This document shows, in pieces, positions 21,978-32,828 of a stretch of DNA of 64,000 bases (the first letter of the stretch is position 1; every line of letters begins with the position of its first letter). The stretch comes from Apiotrichum sp. Y4204 (taxonomy: Eukaryota; Basidiomycota; Tremellomycetes; Trichosporonales; Trichosporonaceae), in contig JAMYHL010000024.1 in the NCBI GenBank assembly GCA_025531455.1, positions 541,034 through 605,033 on the forward strand. Direction: 5' to 3'. Both the position numbers and the translations under genes were made by a program. The notes beneath the pieces were generated by a model, which saw only the letters and a list, made by a program, of their open reading frames with translations, was not told the origin of the DNA and did no database searches.

Positions 21978-23491
21978 CGTGAAGTAGAGGGTTGTCAAGG
22001 TTGCAAAGGTTGTAGTCGAGGTAGAAAGGCAGGACACAAAGACCACTGTTGATGCTGATGACGCCACTGCCGCTGGCCTATCGGCTGCGACTGGCCACTG
22101 GCGATTCTGGCCGGCTGGGAACGACCAGGGAACTCGTGCAGCTTGCTGGTGGAGGAAGACACGGAAGCAAATTGAGAGCATTTTTATTATGTAACATGTA
22201 TTTTTGTTAAAGTCAAGTGACTCGGTCATTCTTTTCTGTTTCTCTAATTGAGATCTGAGTGTTTTGGCATGTTTTTGAATTAACCGGTATTAGAAACAAA
22301 AGGTGATCAGCTGCTCTTAATGTATATCCAGAGCCCAGCCGTCAAGCCGGGTGCGGCTATGCTGCTGCTGGATGCGGGGCGGGGGGCGAAAGTGACGCTG
22401 CAGGCGATTTTCTCTCTGTCTGGCTCTCCTCTTCTGCCCCGCCGCCTTCTCTTCCCCCAATCGCCTTGGCCCGTCTGCCTCTCTGGCTGGTGTGGTGTGT
22501 TGCGGCTGTGGACATCATCATCCCATCCACCCACCCACCCACCACCACCCTCACTGTGTCACCGTGCACCGTGCACACTGTACTGCCTGTCGCCTGTCGC
22601 ACCCACCTCTATCATCCACCACCTACCAAACCCATTCCACTCGCTCACTCACTCACGCTTGACGCTCACCATCTAATCGCACTCTCTCCCTCTCCTCACT
22701 CTCCTTCTCGTCACACACACACACTCATCACCCTCCCCCTCCGACACTCCGTCATCATCCCCCTCTCTCTCTCTTCTTTCTATCCACATCCCCCATTGGT
22801 CTCTGGCAGATTGCCAGATTCATCCATACACAAGACAGCTACCGCAGTACAATACCACACCACCACACACACACACAACCCACACAACCCCACACCCCAC
22901 TCACATCCACACCCATCCTTTCCACTCATCCCATCCATCCATCCCGGTCGCGTTCTTCTTCTCCACACACAACACCTCACATCGCAACGCACAATTACAA
23001 CTCACCCCAACCTCTCAGACGCTCCCCCTTTTCCCGCCTGCCTCACATCTAGCTCCGGCGTATTTCCTCACACTAATATCTCCCGTGTGACTTCCCCTTC
23101 CACCTGGCCACTTTGTCTTTTTGACCTTGTTGCCATCTCGCCCACCCCACTCGCCTCCCACCACCTTTCACGCAAAAACACCACCGTTTCGTCTAACACG
23201 GGTGCACGCTATCCCCGCTCCTTCGCGTATTCTCGCCTCCTGTTCAAGCAGCTCTCCCTGCGCTGACTTTGATCCATCGTGTTTTTCTACCTTTTTGATT
23301 TTCTTCCTCTTTTTTATTTTTTTTTGTTCTCCTCGCTCTCGCAACCCGCCCAACAAGACACTACGCGTCCAGCTGCCAATCCCGTCTCGTCTCGCAGATC
23401 TGTATCCGGCATCGGCTCCATCTTCTCACTTTCACCACCTCATCACCGACTAGTCTCCTGGCAGCAGCATTAGCCGCCAGTTTTACCAGGC
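21978..23491. other. Divergent intergenic region with long pyrimidine-rich leader (MTC1 / CDC55)
   Basis: About 1.5 kb between divergent starts. From about 22480 to 23460 the plus strand is strongly C/T- and CA-rich, with CACACA runs (about 22710-22730 and 22855-22990) and T-runs (about 23305-23330), consistent with a long 5' UTR of the PP2A-B55 gene. Open frames across it translate to low-complexity H/T/P/S and I reject them as genes. Confidence 0.55.
22855..22990. repeat. CAC/CA-rich low-complexity tract
   Basis: Dense ACACAC and CCACACC units in the upstream leader of the PP2A-B55 gene. Simple sequence with no periodic unit longer than a few bases. Confidence 0.7.
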
Positions 23492-25408
23492 ATGGACCAG
23501 GAAGCACCATCAAACCAATGGCGCTTCGCCCAGTGTTTTGGAGACAAGGGCGAAGTCGAGGACATTACAGAGGGTTCGTGCACACTAACAGGCCATTGAA
23601 CCCAGCGCCTTGCTCGTTTGAATGCGGGCCATCGGGCTCGGGGCCGCTTGGATTGGCCCGTGCCAGCACGCCGGATGTCCACACGCTCACACCCCTCTAG
23701 CTGACATTATCTCGACCGTCGAGTTTGACCACACGGGTGATTATCTCGCAACTGGAGACAAGGGCGGCCGTGTCGTTCTCTTTGAGCGTAATGAACAGGT
23801 GCGTGTTGAGCGTCATAATCGACTGTTGCGCTCGCATCTCACGACGCGTGTCTTGTGCTGACTCTTCAGAAAAAGGGCTGCGAGTACAAGTTCTACACAG
23901 AGGTACATACACCGCTTTACGCTGCTGGTCAAGTAATATCCAGGTGCTGACAGTTGCAGTTCCAGTCCCACGAGCCCGAATTTGACTATCTCAAGTCGCT
24001 CGAGATTGAGGAGAAGATCAACCGGATCCGATGGTGCAAGAGGCAAAACGCGGCCCACTTTTTGTTGTCCACCAATGGTGCGTAACTGAAAATGGCGATG
24101 ACGCTGCGGAAAGTTTGCTCACATCTTAGACAAGACCATCAAACTGTGGAAGGTGTTTGACAAGCAGATCAAGGTTGTCGCCGAGAACAACCACTCGGAG
24201 GGTTACACTGGTACAGGAGGAGGCGCACAGCCAATGCTCCGCCTGCCTCGTATGACCACCCATGACTCTATCACTGCTGCCGTTCCCCGAAAGGTCTATG
24301 CCAACGCCCACGCCTACCACATCAACTCGATCTCTGTCAACTCGGACGGCGAGACGTACATCTCTGCCGATGACCTGCGCATCAACCTGTGGAATCTGAA
24401 CATTAGCGACCAGAGTTTTAGTGAGTTCGAGTCGGGGATCCAGCGGAGCGGTACGCGCATAGGATGCGCAGAAGAGTGCGGCCGCGAGAGGAGCTATTCG
24501 AGCTGTGGAGTGTGCTGGTCTTGACGTCGTCTTCCCTGCCTATACTGACATCGCAGACATTGTCGACATTAAGCCAGTCAACATGGAGGAGCTCACCGAG
24601 GTCATCACTGCCGCAGAGTTCCATCCGATCCACTGCAACCTCTTCATGTACTCGAGCTCGAAGGGCACCATCAAGCTTGCAGACATGCGCGAGGCCGCTC
24701 TCTGCGACCAGCACGCGAAGTGTAGGTGTTCTTGTAATGACAGTCCCGTTGACATCAGTGTTTGAGGAAGAAGAAGACCCATCGCAAAAGTCGTTCTTCT
24801 CGGAGATCATCTCGTCCATCTCGGACGTCAAGTTTTCTCGAGACGGGCGCTACATCCTGTCAAGAGACTACCTGACTCTCAAGATTTGGGATATGAAGAT
24901 GGAGAACAAGCCCGTGAAGACAATCAACATCCACGACCACCTCCGCCAGAAGCTTTGCGACCTGTACGAGAACGACTGCATCTTTGACAAGTTTGAGTGC
25001 ACATTTAGCGGCGACGGAAGGTGAGCAACTTTTGTTATTCATCATCTGACATCCAGCCAAGTGATGACCGGCTCGTACCACAACTACTTCCGGATCTACG
25101 ACGTCAACAGCGACAATGACGTTGTGCTCCAGGCAGACAAGTCGGCATTCAAGGCGAAGAAGATTGGCGGTGCCCGCGGCAAGGTGCCGGGTAAGAAGGA
25201 GGGCCTCCAGACAGAGGGCATAGACTTTGCGAAGAAGATTGTGAGTCGCGAAGCAAATGTCTGCTGGACGTGCATCTGACATTGCAGCTCCACGGCAGCT
25301 GGCATCCTCGGGAAAACACAATCGCCATTGCCGCAACCAACAACCTGTGAGTCTATGACAATGCACAACTGCTCACACCCCAGGTTCCTCTACTCGACTC
25401 TCTCATAA
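23492..25408 (+). CDS. CDC55: PP2A regulatory subunit B55 (Cdc55/PR55)
   Basis: Ten exons: 23492-23573, 23701-23798, 23870-23902, 23960-24077, 24130-24420, 24557-24721, 24759-25020, 25057-25240, 25288-25346, 25384-25408; 438 residues, the usual length. WD40 propeller subunit that directs PP2A to substrates, with roles in mitotic exit and stress signalling. Diagnostic strings include [108 protein letters not shown] and, at the end, [19 protein letters not shown]. Exon 6 uses donor GTAGGT after a split Leu codon. A GTGTAG two bases earlier would break frame. The last exon is only 25 nt. A very long pyrimidine-rich leader precedes the start. Confidence 0.95.
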
Positions 25409-27018
25409 GCATGTCGCGCATCATATACCCAAACGCCGCATTCCAGTCATGTCGGGGGCATGATAATCGTCCCTCTACGGTCCACGTTTTCATTGCTTTT
25501 GCCATTCAACTCGCCCCCCCTTTAACCACTGTCATGTTTCCCCCTACCCACTATTCCCGTCCCTTTCATCACCTCCTTTTGACATTCTTTTGCAGCGCTG
25601 TGGTGTGTGGGTGTGTGTGAGCTCGGCCACCAGCCGGGTGATCACCGCGCCACCGCTGGAGCCGCGCAAAAGGTCTCCCCATTGTCATTCCAACCACCCG
25701 CCTGCAACCCGACAACGCGCAACGCCTATCATCCCTACCCAGCTAGCTTGGTCTCTATTTTTACATTAGATTTCGACATCGGCCCCCCCTTTCCTTAGGA
25801 CACACTTTTAAAAGCGTCCAGAGGGCGCCCAGGTGCCGGCGGGGGGGTTTTCTCGAGGACGATTGACCACCCTCTAGCCGTGTAGAGAGAAGAAAGAGAA
25901 GAAGTAAAGATGAAAAGTGTAGTAGATTCTACTTGTGGAAGTGGGCAAGGCGGTTGCAGCAGTGAGGAGCAGTGTTCGTGAGCAGCGCCATGCCGAGACG
26001 AGAGCTGGGTTGTGAAGAGAGAAGCTAGTTGATCGGTGGTGGGCAGCAAGAGTCGGTGATCGTGATGCTTCGGTTTCGGTGACGGCCGGAGAATAACCGG
26101 TGGTGGAAAGAGTTGGAAGTGTCACAGAGGCTGGCTTGGCTGCCAGCAATAATCCCCGGTCTCGCAATGTACGACCTGGTGCCCTGCTTGTCCGACTGAG
26201 CTTCTTTGGTTTCTGTGCATGTTCCAGAGGCTAGCCATTTGCGTCATTGCGGAATGAGGTCGCAACGCGTAACACCATGGCATCCAAGGTATAGAGAGCG
26301 CATTGGAAGCTTGCAGCTTGGCAGGCCTGGCATATCTGGCAGGATAGTTGTGATCGTGGCTGGCGGTCACTGATCACCATGCATGCATTGGGCGATGGTT
26401 GATTAGTGGACCAATACGGGCGCCGCTGGTGCGCTAAGCTCCACGCCTCCCTTCCATGTCCATCCACGGCCACCATATGGATCCAGTTCCACGTCTAGGC
26501 CCAGGCAATGACGCTATCGCCGCCAGCGGTGACCAACCACCGCGCGTCCCGCCGAGCCAGCCAGAATAGCCAGTGTGGTGGGTGGCGTGTGGACGGACCC
26601 CTCTCTCCTGACACATATGCCGTCACTGAAAAGAAAAACGTACGAAAAGTCGACCCGGGACCCACTGCCGAAGCAATCCACCGCAAAAGACGAATACACA
26701 GCAGCGGCTATGCCTCTTGTATCTACATCTCTGTTTCTCTATCATCTCAGTGTATCGCACCCACGGCTCCAGTCCTCGAGTGTTGAAACCGGTACGTTTA
26801 AGCTCGTATCTGGCGCGCGTCGCGTCGTTCGCCGGAGCTAGCCACGCTGTCGTCATCGCGCCAGATTGATCCGGAAATGGACTGGACCGGTGGACGTGGC
26901 CGTGGCCGCGGACGTGGACTACACGAACGTTCGATCGTGTCGCGTCGCGCACGAAGCTACAGAGTCCCGGGGGGACGAAACTAAGAGCGTAGACGCTGAC
27001 GCCAGATCTCGAGCTGTT
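25409..27018. other. Spacer between CDC55 and DDHD lipase
   Basis: About 1.6 kb between two same-strand genes. The first part (to about 25800) is C/T-rich and looks like the CDC55 3' end. The remainder shows no coding frame with plausible splice sites, no tRNA signature and no long repeat. It probably includes the promoter and leader of the downstream lipase. Confidence 0.5.
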
Positions 27019-29991
27019 ATGCGCTTGCCGCGTGTTATCGCCCCCAGCGTTATCCGTCCTTCGCTGATCGTCCCGCACTCCCGTCCATTCACTTCCGCTA
27101 CTGTCCTTGCCGCTCATCTTCCTTCCTCACCATCTCCCTCTTCTCGCCGCACATTCACAGCCATGTCTTTCAAGCGCAAGCCAGGCCAGCCCGAGAAGGC
27201 CGCTGCCGAAAGGAACAAGGAGAAGGAGCCCACCGCCGCCGTCGCTGCGCTCGCGTCCGTTCCGCCCCCGCCGCTTGACGTGCGCTGGGTGCACACTGGC
27301 AGCCGATGGCTCTCCCTTCCAACCGTGCCGATCTCAGGGACGGAGGCGTTTAAGCCGTTCTCGGCGGCGGAGAGCGCGCGCATCGAGGCTGCATGGGATG
27401 TCTTGAGCGAGGAGACGCATAAGGAACTGGCGGAGATGTGGGGACGCGAGGATGGCGAGTGGGCTCCGGGAGAGAAGAAGGAGGAGAAGAAGACGAAGAA
27501 GGAAAAGGGAGAGAGCACAGCGGCGTCCACGCCCGCTGGGCGCGGTACGCAGTCTCCGCCGACCGCCGCGCCGTCCTCTGCGCCCCACTCGGCACCAGCG
27601 AGTGCGGCCGCGTCCGACTCCGAGTCATCCGAGAAGGTCGAGAAGGCAGACCTTTACCGCGCCATAGTGGAGCGCGCGCAGAATGACCCCGAACGACTGG
27701 ATACTGTCAAGGGTGTGCCGATTGGGCAGGTGAGCTAGCCCCGAGCCTCGATGGCGTAGGTTTGACTGACAACAGGACTCGCTTTTCGAGGTCGATCTCC
27801 GGACACTTTCGCTCCACCCAGTGTTCTGGCCGCAGACTGGCGATCGCATTGCTGTCCTTCGCGGGATGTGGTTTGTCGGCGACGAGACGAAGCCATGTTC
27901 GTGGGACTTTGCCGCCGAGCTGGAGAAGGGTTACAAGTGGGTGTGAAATAGTCATAAAACTGACCCATCAGCGAGATCAAGCCGTGGCTTCCATCATACC
28001 AGGACGAGCTGGCCAAGGCACTCGAGATTGGCCCCAGCGCGGAGGAGAAGCTCAAGTACAGCCTGCCGTCGCGCTTTGGCAAGGGCCTCGGCGTGGTGTT
28101 CGAGGATGACTCGCGCTGTAGGATCATTGCGTGAGTCGAGGAGATGTTGTGAGGCAGCTGGTGTTCATACTGACCTTATCAGCTCTGGGGCGCTAGACTA
28201 CGTGTCGCGATACTTCTACTCGTCGATCGGTTCGAAGCCATCGGGCACGTTTATTTACCGTGGCTTCACAGCGGCGGCGACAGGCAAAGAGGCGGAGAAG
28301 GCCAAGGACAAGGCGGCGAGAGATGACAAGCTGAAGAGCAAGGCTGCCATCAAGGAGAAGGAGCGGGAGGCAAAGGAGGCCAAGAGCAAGGGAAAGGACG
28401 GCAAGACTGGTGTTCTCTCCAAGGACGAGGAGAAGAAGATTGTCAAGGGCAAGGAGCCCGAGACGGCCCAGGACACCAAGCCCAAGGCTAAGAACACCCA
28501 GGTCGGGAAGGCACAAGACGACCTGCCCGACTCGCTCCAGGACATTCTCTCGCGCGTCCGCACCGAGTTTGACACAAAGCGCAAAGCGCTCGAGGAGGCC
28601 AACGCGCCGATAATCCACGCCCGCAATGACGACGAGCCGTGCACCGACCTGATTCTCGTCATTCACGGCATCGGGCAGAACCTGGCCACGCAGTACGAGT
28701 CCTTCTCGTTTATCTACGCGTCCAACCAGCTGCGCCAGGTGCTCCGCAAGCAGTCGCTCGATCCCGAGCTCGCGTCAATCATGCGCAACCGCCGCTGCCA
28801 GATCCTCCCGGTGCAGTGGCGCGCAAACCTCAAGCTCGAGAACGAGTCGTCGAGCGAGGAGGCGCAGCACGAGCGGGAGAACGTTTTCACGATCGCGGAT
28901 ATCACCATCGGCAAAGCCATTCCCTACGTTCGCCAGATTACAAACTCGGTCCTCCTCGACATCCCCCTCTTCATGTCGGGCCACAAGCAAAAGATGATTG
29001 AGGCTGTGTGCCAGCAGGCCAACCGTCTGTACCGTCTCTGGACGGCGCGTCATCCGGACTTCGAAAAGTACGGCCGCGTACACATTATCGGGCACTCGGT
29101 GAGTTAACATACCTGTGCATTAACTGACGGCCAGCTCGGCTCGGCACTCGCCGCGGAGATTCTCTCCAACCAGCCAACGACCGTGCCGCCCATCTCGGGG
29201 CTCCCGCAGCAGGCCATAGAACAAAATAGGGACCGCTTCATCTTCAACACGCACAATCTTTTCCTTGCCGGCAGCCCCCTTGGTGTCTTCCTCCAGCTCC
29301 AGCAGGCACACCTCATCGCACGCGCCGGGCGCGAGCGTACGATGCGTGAGTATCAGTACACCCATTGTTTATGCTGACCTACTCAGATTCACCTCCGGAC
29401 GAGGCCTACCACCTTCCGGGCAGATTTGGGTGCATGGCGGTCGACAACCTGTACAACATCTTCTATCCAACCGACCCGATCGCGTACGCAATAAACCCAG
29501 CAGTCGACGTTGCCGTCGCAAAGGAACGTCCGCCGATTCCGATTCCGTCAGTCAACACAGGCTCGTTCCTCCCCTCCCTTCCATCTCTCCCGAACATGCC
29601 GTCCCTCCCCGTGCCGTCAATGCCGTCCATGCCGAACATGAACAAGTACCTCCCCTCGTACTTTGTCTCGGCAGAGAACAAGACTACAGACCCCGAGAGC
29701 CCCGAAATAGAGCTGTGCCCGCACGGCAACGAGATCGAGCTCATGGGCAACGACCTCTGCCTGATGGGTACGCGCGGTGAGCGCCGCTTTGCCGCCCTCA
29801 ACCCCCGCGGCGCGCTCGACTTCTCCCTCCCGTCCTCGAGCGTAAACGACTACCTTGACATGATCACCGCGCACGGAAACTACTGGAACGACAACAACTT
29901 TGGCGCGTTCATCCTCAACGAGACGTTTGCGACTGTGCTGGATGACGCGAGGACGAGCAAAGCCCCGGAGAAGGTCGGCCCGAAGGAGTAG
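27019..29991 (+). CDS. DDL1: DDHD-domain phospholipase A1 (Ddl1-like)
   Basis: Six exons: 27019-27729, 27776-27936, 27972-28130, 28183-29098, 29135-29345, 29387-29991; 920 residues. The N-terminus from the ATG at 27019 (MRLPRVIAPSVIRPSLIV) is basic, Ser-rich and lacks acids, like a mitochondrial presequence. A second in-frame ATG at 27163 (MSFKRKPGQ) would give a form without it. A WWE-like VRWVHTGSRWLSL region follows, then a Lys/Glu/Ala charged linker, ILVIHGIGQNL, and the lipase elbow GHSLGS, whose serine (Ser649) is the last codon of exon 4. The C-terminal DDHD region includes CMAVDNLYNIFYPTDPIAY and DYLDMITAHGNYWNDNNF. Yeast Ddl1 is a mitochondrial phospholipase; by analogy this enzyme acts on phosphatidic acid/cardiolipin-type lipids. 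Confidence 0.9.
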
Positions 29992-30354
29992 ATTGCGGAG
30001 TACATACATACTATTGATGTATAATATTTGACTAGACACAGCTGTAGCTACAATTCTAATGATGGCCGAGTGGAGGATCAGGGATTTAATGATTGAGCGC
30101 AGCACTGTCCAGTCTGCCGTGTCCGCCATTGCGCCCCAACGCAAGCCAAGTTACGCTTCTTCTTTATGCGATTATGCGAAAGGCAACGGATATCTGGAAA
30201 GCACCGTCCTCATCGTCAACTGTCAAAGGGCAATGGCTGTGGAGAGGAGCATGGGACTTGAAGCAACTGGCTGATGACCGACTGGTCGATGCAAAAAGGG
30301 GGCGTGGAGATCTGCATAAATAATAAACACCAGGTAACAAAGATCCACCCTACC
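29992..30354. other. Convergent spacer (DDHD lipase / ASK1)
   Basis: About 360 bp between convergent stops. A/T-richer than the genes, so probably two 3' UTRs. Nothing else seen. Confidence 0.55.
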
Positions 30355-32373
30355 CTATCTCCTACTCGAGTCACCGAGCCCCAGCCGGCTGATATCCGAC
30401 TCGAGGCCTGTATTCGGCGCGCTCGGGCTGCCTGGAAGCTGCGCGTCCTCGAGCCGCCCGCCATGGAACGTCGACATGTCCTCCTTCTGATGCAGCTCAA
30501 ACTGCCCGGCGCGGTAGCCCGACGCGCCGCCAAACACCTCAGACGCGCTATCCCGGCTGCCGTGCACGTGCGTGTCGGTGAACCCCGCGCGGTGCGGGTG
30601 TGGCGCAAAGCTCGCGTCGTCGGACAAGTAACTGTCGTCCGCGAACTGGAAGCCCTGCGCCGCGGCAGCCTGTGCAGCCGCCAGCTGCACCGTGTCGTCG
30701 CCCGAGTCGAAGCTGTCGTCGTCGTCGTCGCCACTAAAGTCGTCAAGTACGCGGACTGGCGAGTCCTCTGTCGTCTGGATGTCGGAGCCAAACGACGTGT
30801 TCGCGACAGAGCGTCGTGGCGCGCTGCGGCCATAGCCGTACGGGGATGTGGAGGGCACCGATGGGCCAGCTGTGGGCGCAAAGATGTTACCGTCGGGACT
30901 GGGCGCAAAGATATTCGGGCTGTCGGACTTGGCGCCCGCCGGACTGTCGAACAGCTTCCTGCCGCCCGCAAGCTCCGGTGGCATAACCGAGTATCGCCGC
31001 ATGAGCTCGTCCGGGACCTTCATGGGGGACGGAGAGAAGCTGCGTGTAATGTCCGCAAGGAGGTCGCCGATCTGGCGTGCCGTCGCGTCTTCCTTGTCGC
31101 GGGCCGGTGTACGCGATGCCGCTTCAGAGTAAATGGCGTTTGCGCGTGGCGGGAGCGGGAACTTCATCGACACAGGTGGCGAGAAGCCCAGCTGCGCCAG
31201 ATCGTCCTCGCTCTCCTCGAGGAGATTGCGCGTCCGCTGTTCCTGCAGGCGTTCTGGCTGGCGATACCGTCCGCCATGTGCTGGCGGGGTGTTTGTCAGA
31301 TCGATGAGGTGGGTCGATGGGCGGGGCAGTCTCGACTGTGTGGTTGCGGACGGGCGAGGTGTCGCCTCTGTGTCGAACGAAACGTCCACCTCTCGTGAGC
31401 GCATGTCTGAGCGCGAGAGGGTGGTCGACGACGCGCGTGATGCTTCGAGCGAGCGCGGGGGCTGCAGGGACGGCGGGGACAGGTCCTCCTTGAAGTTGCG
31501 GAAGGCCGTAGTAACCGAAGGCTCCTCAGGGGGCGCATAGTTCCGCAACACGGAGGCAGTGGAGGCGTGCGAGGTGTCGCTCTGCGGGAAGTTCTTGAAC
31601 GCGGTGGTGACGGACGTCTCTCCCGGCGGATAGTCCTTCAGCGCCAGCACTCCTGAAGCATCTGACGCTTCCGAGGGCGCATACCTCTTAAAGGCCGTAG
31701 TCGCCGACATGTCCTGCGGCTGCTGCCTATCCGACTTGAGGTACTGCGGGAGATCCGGGGTCTCGACCGTCCCTGTGCTAAAGTCGTACGCTTGCGCGCC
31801 CGGCGTCGGCGAGTAACCCTCGGGCAAAGAAGGATTCTCCAAACTGCTCGAGTCCTCCAGACGCCTGTCGAGCTTGCTGTACGGTGACCCGACACTGTCC
31901 TCATCCCACGACGTATCGCGCATGCGGCGATGGAGCGGGGTGGACGACACACCCTGGGGGTTGAACGCGGACATGAACGAGCCCTCGACAGCCATCGAGT
32001 GGTCGTGGTACTGTGTCGCATCCGAGGTCATGGACGTGAGTGTCGTCATGGTCATCTCGCTCTCCTCGCCGGGGAGCGCGATGCGGCCCGTGCCCGCCGC
32101 CTTGCTGAAGAAGTTGCGCCAAAACTCGGCGCTCTTCCGTGTCGGCTCGGACGCGATCGCGAACCGCTTTATCTCAGGCAAGATTCGGGCCGTGATAATC
32201 TGGTGCACGCGCGCAAAGTTTGCGTCGATCGACTGCAGCAGGAGGGTATTGAGCTGGTCGATTTGTTCAACTTGCGTGGAAATGGGTGAGGCCGGGTTGA
32301 TGTCCGGGATGGTGAAGAACGGCGTCTGCGTCAGAATCGCCGCGTACGGGTGCGCGGCACCCTGAGATGCCAT
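30355..32373 (-). CDS. ASK1: DASH complex subunit Ask1
   Basis: Intronless frame of 672 residues, the only uninterrupted large gene here. The N-terminal Ask1 domain (about residues 25-95) is clear: QVEQIDQLNTLLLQSIDANF, ARVHQIITARILPEIKRFAI, EPTRKSAEFWRNFFSKAAG. The remaining 570 residues are disordered and Ser/Pro/Asp-rich with many S/T-P sites (for example TPRPS, SPMK, SPSPDG), consistent with Cdk1 regulation as in yeast Ask1. A conserved-looking acidic patch near the end reads VRVLDDFSGDDDDDSFDS. Ask1 is part of the DASH/Dam1 ring that couples kinetochores to microtubule plus ends. The length exceeds budding-yeast Ask1 (about 290 residues) because of the tail. The start ATG is at 32373. 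Confidence 0.93.
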   Translation of the reverse strand: MASQGAAHPYAAILTQTPFFTIPDINPASPISTQVEQIDQLNTLLLQSIDANFARVHQIITARILPEIKRFAIASEPTRKSAEFWRNFFSKAAGTGRIALPGEESEMTMTTLTSMTSDATQYHDHSMAVEGSFMSAFNPQGVSSTPLHRRMRDTSWDEDSVGSPYSKLDRRLEDSSSLENPSLPEGYSPTPGAQAYDFSTGTVETPDLPQYLKSDRQQPQDMSATTAFKRYAPSEASDASGVLALKDYPPGETSVTTAFKNFPQSDTSHASTASVLRNYAPPEEPSVTTAFRNFKEDLSPPSLQPPRSLEASRASSTTLSRSDMRSREVDVSFDTEATPRPSATTQSRLPRPSTHLIDLTNTPPAHGGRYRQPERLQEQRTRNLLEESEDDLAQLGFSPPVSMKFPLPPRANAIYSEAASRTPARDKEDATARQIGDLLADITRSFSPSPMKVPDELMRRYSVMPPELAGGRKLFDSPAGAKSDSPNIFAPSPDGNIFAPTAGPSVPSTSPYGYGRSAPRRSVANTSFGSDIQTTEDSPVRVLDDFSGDDDDDSFDSGDDTVQLAAAQAAAAQGFQFADDSYLSDDASFAPHPHRAGFTDTHVHGSRDSASEVFGGASGYRAGQFELHQKEDMSTFHGGRLEDAQLPGSPSAPNTGLESDISRLGLGDSSRR

Positions 32374-32828
32374 GGTGAGGTACTGGTAGTGGTGAGCAAG
32401 AGTGTGTAGATGTCGAGGACGATGTTTGTGCCGAGGTCAAGGTGATGGCGATGGCGGCGAGCACGTCGAACGCGTCGAGCCCCCTTGATTTTGTTGTTGT
32501 TGTGACACTGTGCAAAAGGGGAGGAGCTCATAAGCTTGGGTCTGTGGAATTCCCCGATCAAACCATCGGTTATCCCCCACGCGCCTCTCACGTGAAAGTT
32601 GCCGCCGCCGGTTCCGGCTAAATGCCGCTCCTCCTAATCTCTGCGATCTCTGGAACGGAATGAACGATGATGGGATGTGGGATGTGGGATGTGGGATCCA
32701 TTTCGTCGCCGTCGCCGCCAGCCCATTGTCCGCAGACATCACCGACACCGACACCGACGACATCACCGACGACAACAACAGCTCACAGGGCTCACCTCTT
32801 CCTTCCGCACCCGCATCAGCATCCCGCG
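32374..32828. other. Divergent promoter region (ASK1 / UBP8)
   Basis: About 455 bp between divergent starts. Contains a GGATGTG tandem at about 32670-32700 and CACCGACA repeats at 32735-32770. No gene seen. Confidence 0.55.
32670..32700. repeat. GGATGTG tandem repeat
   Basis: Three to four consecutive GGATGTG units midway in the ASK1/UBP8 divergent promoter. Confidence 0.7.

Noticed and set aside
22466..23266. 266-codon plus-strand frame upstream of PP2A-B55
   Set aside because: Translation is His/Thr/Pro/Ser low complexity from a CA/CT-rich tract. More likely leader sequence.
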